The notes beneath the pieces were generated by a model. That model did not search any database, was not told the DNA's origin, and saw only the letters and a program-made list of their open reading frames with translations. The position numbers were made by a program, and so were the translations under genes. A stretch of 64,000 bases of DNA from Phalacrocorax aristotelis (taxonomy: Eukaryota; Chordata; Aves; Suliformes; Phalacrocoracidae): contig NC_134283.1 of the NCBI RefSeq assembly GCF_949628215.1, positions 5,759,610 to 5,823,609 of the forward strand, in the 5' to 3' direction. Position 1 is the stretch's first letter. Every line of letters starts with the position of its first letter. Shown in pieces: positions 62,599 to 64,000 of the stretch.

Positions 62599-64000
62599 CT
62601 GTGCGGAGGGAAATTTCATATCGGTTCATTAGAGCAGCAGAAGCCGTACTAGCTTTTACCCCGTGCACAGCAGAAGTCACCTGAGCAGCGCGGGCTGTGC
62701 ACAGCAGCAGGGTCACGGAGCTGGGTCTGTCTGTCCCCTGCTGTGCCCTGTTCTGGCCGCTCCTACACTGCTTCAGGGGAAAGGGTGGAAAAGTGGAGGA
62801 GCTGGACTTCGACACCCTTGGCTTGGGCGAGGGGTATGGACATGGGTGCAACCCATTTCCCATACACAAATGGGCATCCAGGTCCAGTCCTACCACCAGC
62901 TGTACCGTAGGCACTGGTTTATCGGGACAGGCTAATTACAGGCTCTCCTGTACACACCTTGTGAGACCTTGTTTCAGCCTAAAAGCTGGTAAAAGCTGGT
63001 AGGTTTTTCAGGCTATGCCTTTGTAAAATAGATGGATTCATATACTCCCTGATGGAATATTTTTGTTCCCGGTGTTATCCTGTACCACAATTATGATTTC
63101 AAAGAAGATCAAACTTCACATGTGGACTTGACAGTTTTCCTTATTAGTGTTGGACTTTATCACATTCACTTGAAGCCAATACAAATTTGCTTATATCCCT
63201 TTTGAACTTAAAATGCCAGTGTGCTGGAAGAGGGAAGAAAAGCATCTTATCTCAGGGTAAAAACGTACACCAAATCAACTACTTTGCAATAGCTATCCAT
63301 ACCTATGCTCTTACCAAATATCAAATTCAAGATCATTAGAGGTGGTCCATCCAGGAAGAAGGGATGGGTAAGCTATTTGCCTTTGTCAGGGAATATACAC
63401 AGCCAATTTTACAAGACAGGTAATAACATCATGGCTTACACCTTGCCTCTCATGTACAGCCTATCATTCTTTCGAAAGCAGCTATTGCAGACATCCCAAG
63501 TGGTTCTGATTGTGCACATAAGGTTAGCTCAGGCCCATGGGTGCAGTCCTTCAAAGCACTGCACGTGACTCTGGAAACAATGGAAATTTTTTATCACTTT
63601 CTTTTCTTCTGTAAAAATGGTCTTTAATACAGAAGGTTTTCTATTCTTTTTAAAGTGATTGATGCTTTTCTTCTTTTTGTTGAATAAACTTTGCATTAAT
63701 TCCTTCCCCATCTCTTCATCTTTTCCTTTCTTGCTGCTTCTCCCCTTACAGAGTATCATTTTTATAAACTTCTGTGAAACACTTGAAAAAGAAAATATTT
63801 GGTTTCTCAAAATTACACAAATATCTACTTGCAGAGGTGAAAAAAACAGCCAATATTGCTGATAAAATTAATTTCAAACATTTGCCCTAGAATAACCCAC
63901 AGATAATACAGGGCTGGATATATCTCTTGGCCTTTTCAATATTTATCAATTGTAAATTTACAAAACAAGTTTTGTATTTGTAAATATGTATTAAGGGTAA
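62599..64000 (-). other. BCO1: Part of the BCO1 intron upstream of the first visible exon
   Basis: No sequence matching the preceding BCO1 exon (the family's FGTMAYPDPCKNIF region) is found up to the end of the window, so this is intron. It holds a perfect tandem duplication of a 10-base unit, AAAAGCTGGT, at 62981-63000. Apart from this I see nothing in it. Confidence 0.8.

Overview
The window is vertebrate nuclear DNA, most likely from a bird. It holds two multi-exon protein-coding genes in tandem, both on the minus strand. The evidence for a bird is the close match of both proteins to avian family members (recalled, not searched), compact introns, few interspersed repeats, and the GAN-BCO1 order known from vertebrates. 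The species cannot be named from the sequence.

Right part (53.1-62.6 kb): the last eight coding exons of BCO1, beta-carotene 15,15'-oxygenase. They encode 418 residues plus the stop. The first roughly 108 residues (probably three exons) lie beyond position 64000. All splice sites are canonical GT-AG, all phases agree, and the four expected iron-binding histidines are present.

Middle part (21.1-48.9 kb): a complete GAN gene (gigaxonin, a BTB-BACK-Kelch adaptor of CUL3 ubiquitin ligases). Eleven coding exons join in frame to exactly 597 codons plus stop, the length of the human protein. Ten of the eleven coding exon ends agree with standard splicing. The donor of intron 6 reads GC instead of GT. 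The first exon lies in a CpG island with pentanucleotide arrays just upstream of the start codon.

Left part (1-21.1 kb): a probable 3' untranslated region of about 14 kb for GAN, ending at a doublet of AATAAA signals near 6.92-6.94 kb. Below that lies about 6.9 kb of apparently intergenic DNA with a GC-rich block at 3.0-4.1 kb. No second gene is recognisable there.

The two genes are neighbours in tandem but not functionally linked as far as is known: BCO1 makes retinal from carotene, and gigaxonin controls turnover of intermediate filaments and other cytoskeletal proteins. The gap between the BCO1 stop codon and the GAN start codon is only about 4.9 kb. I saw no tRNA, rRNA, CRISPR array, intact transposon or complete retroelement. 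The least explained items are a coding-like reading frame inside GAN intron 1 near 47.7-48.1 kb, the 5'-UTR pentamer array, and the GC-rich block at 3-4 kb.
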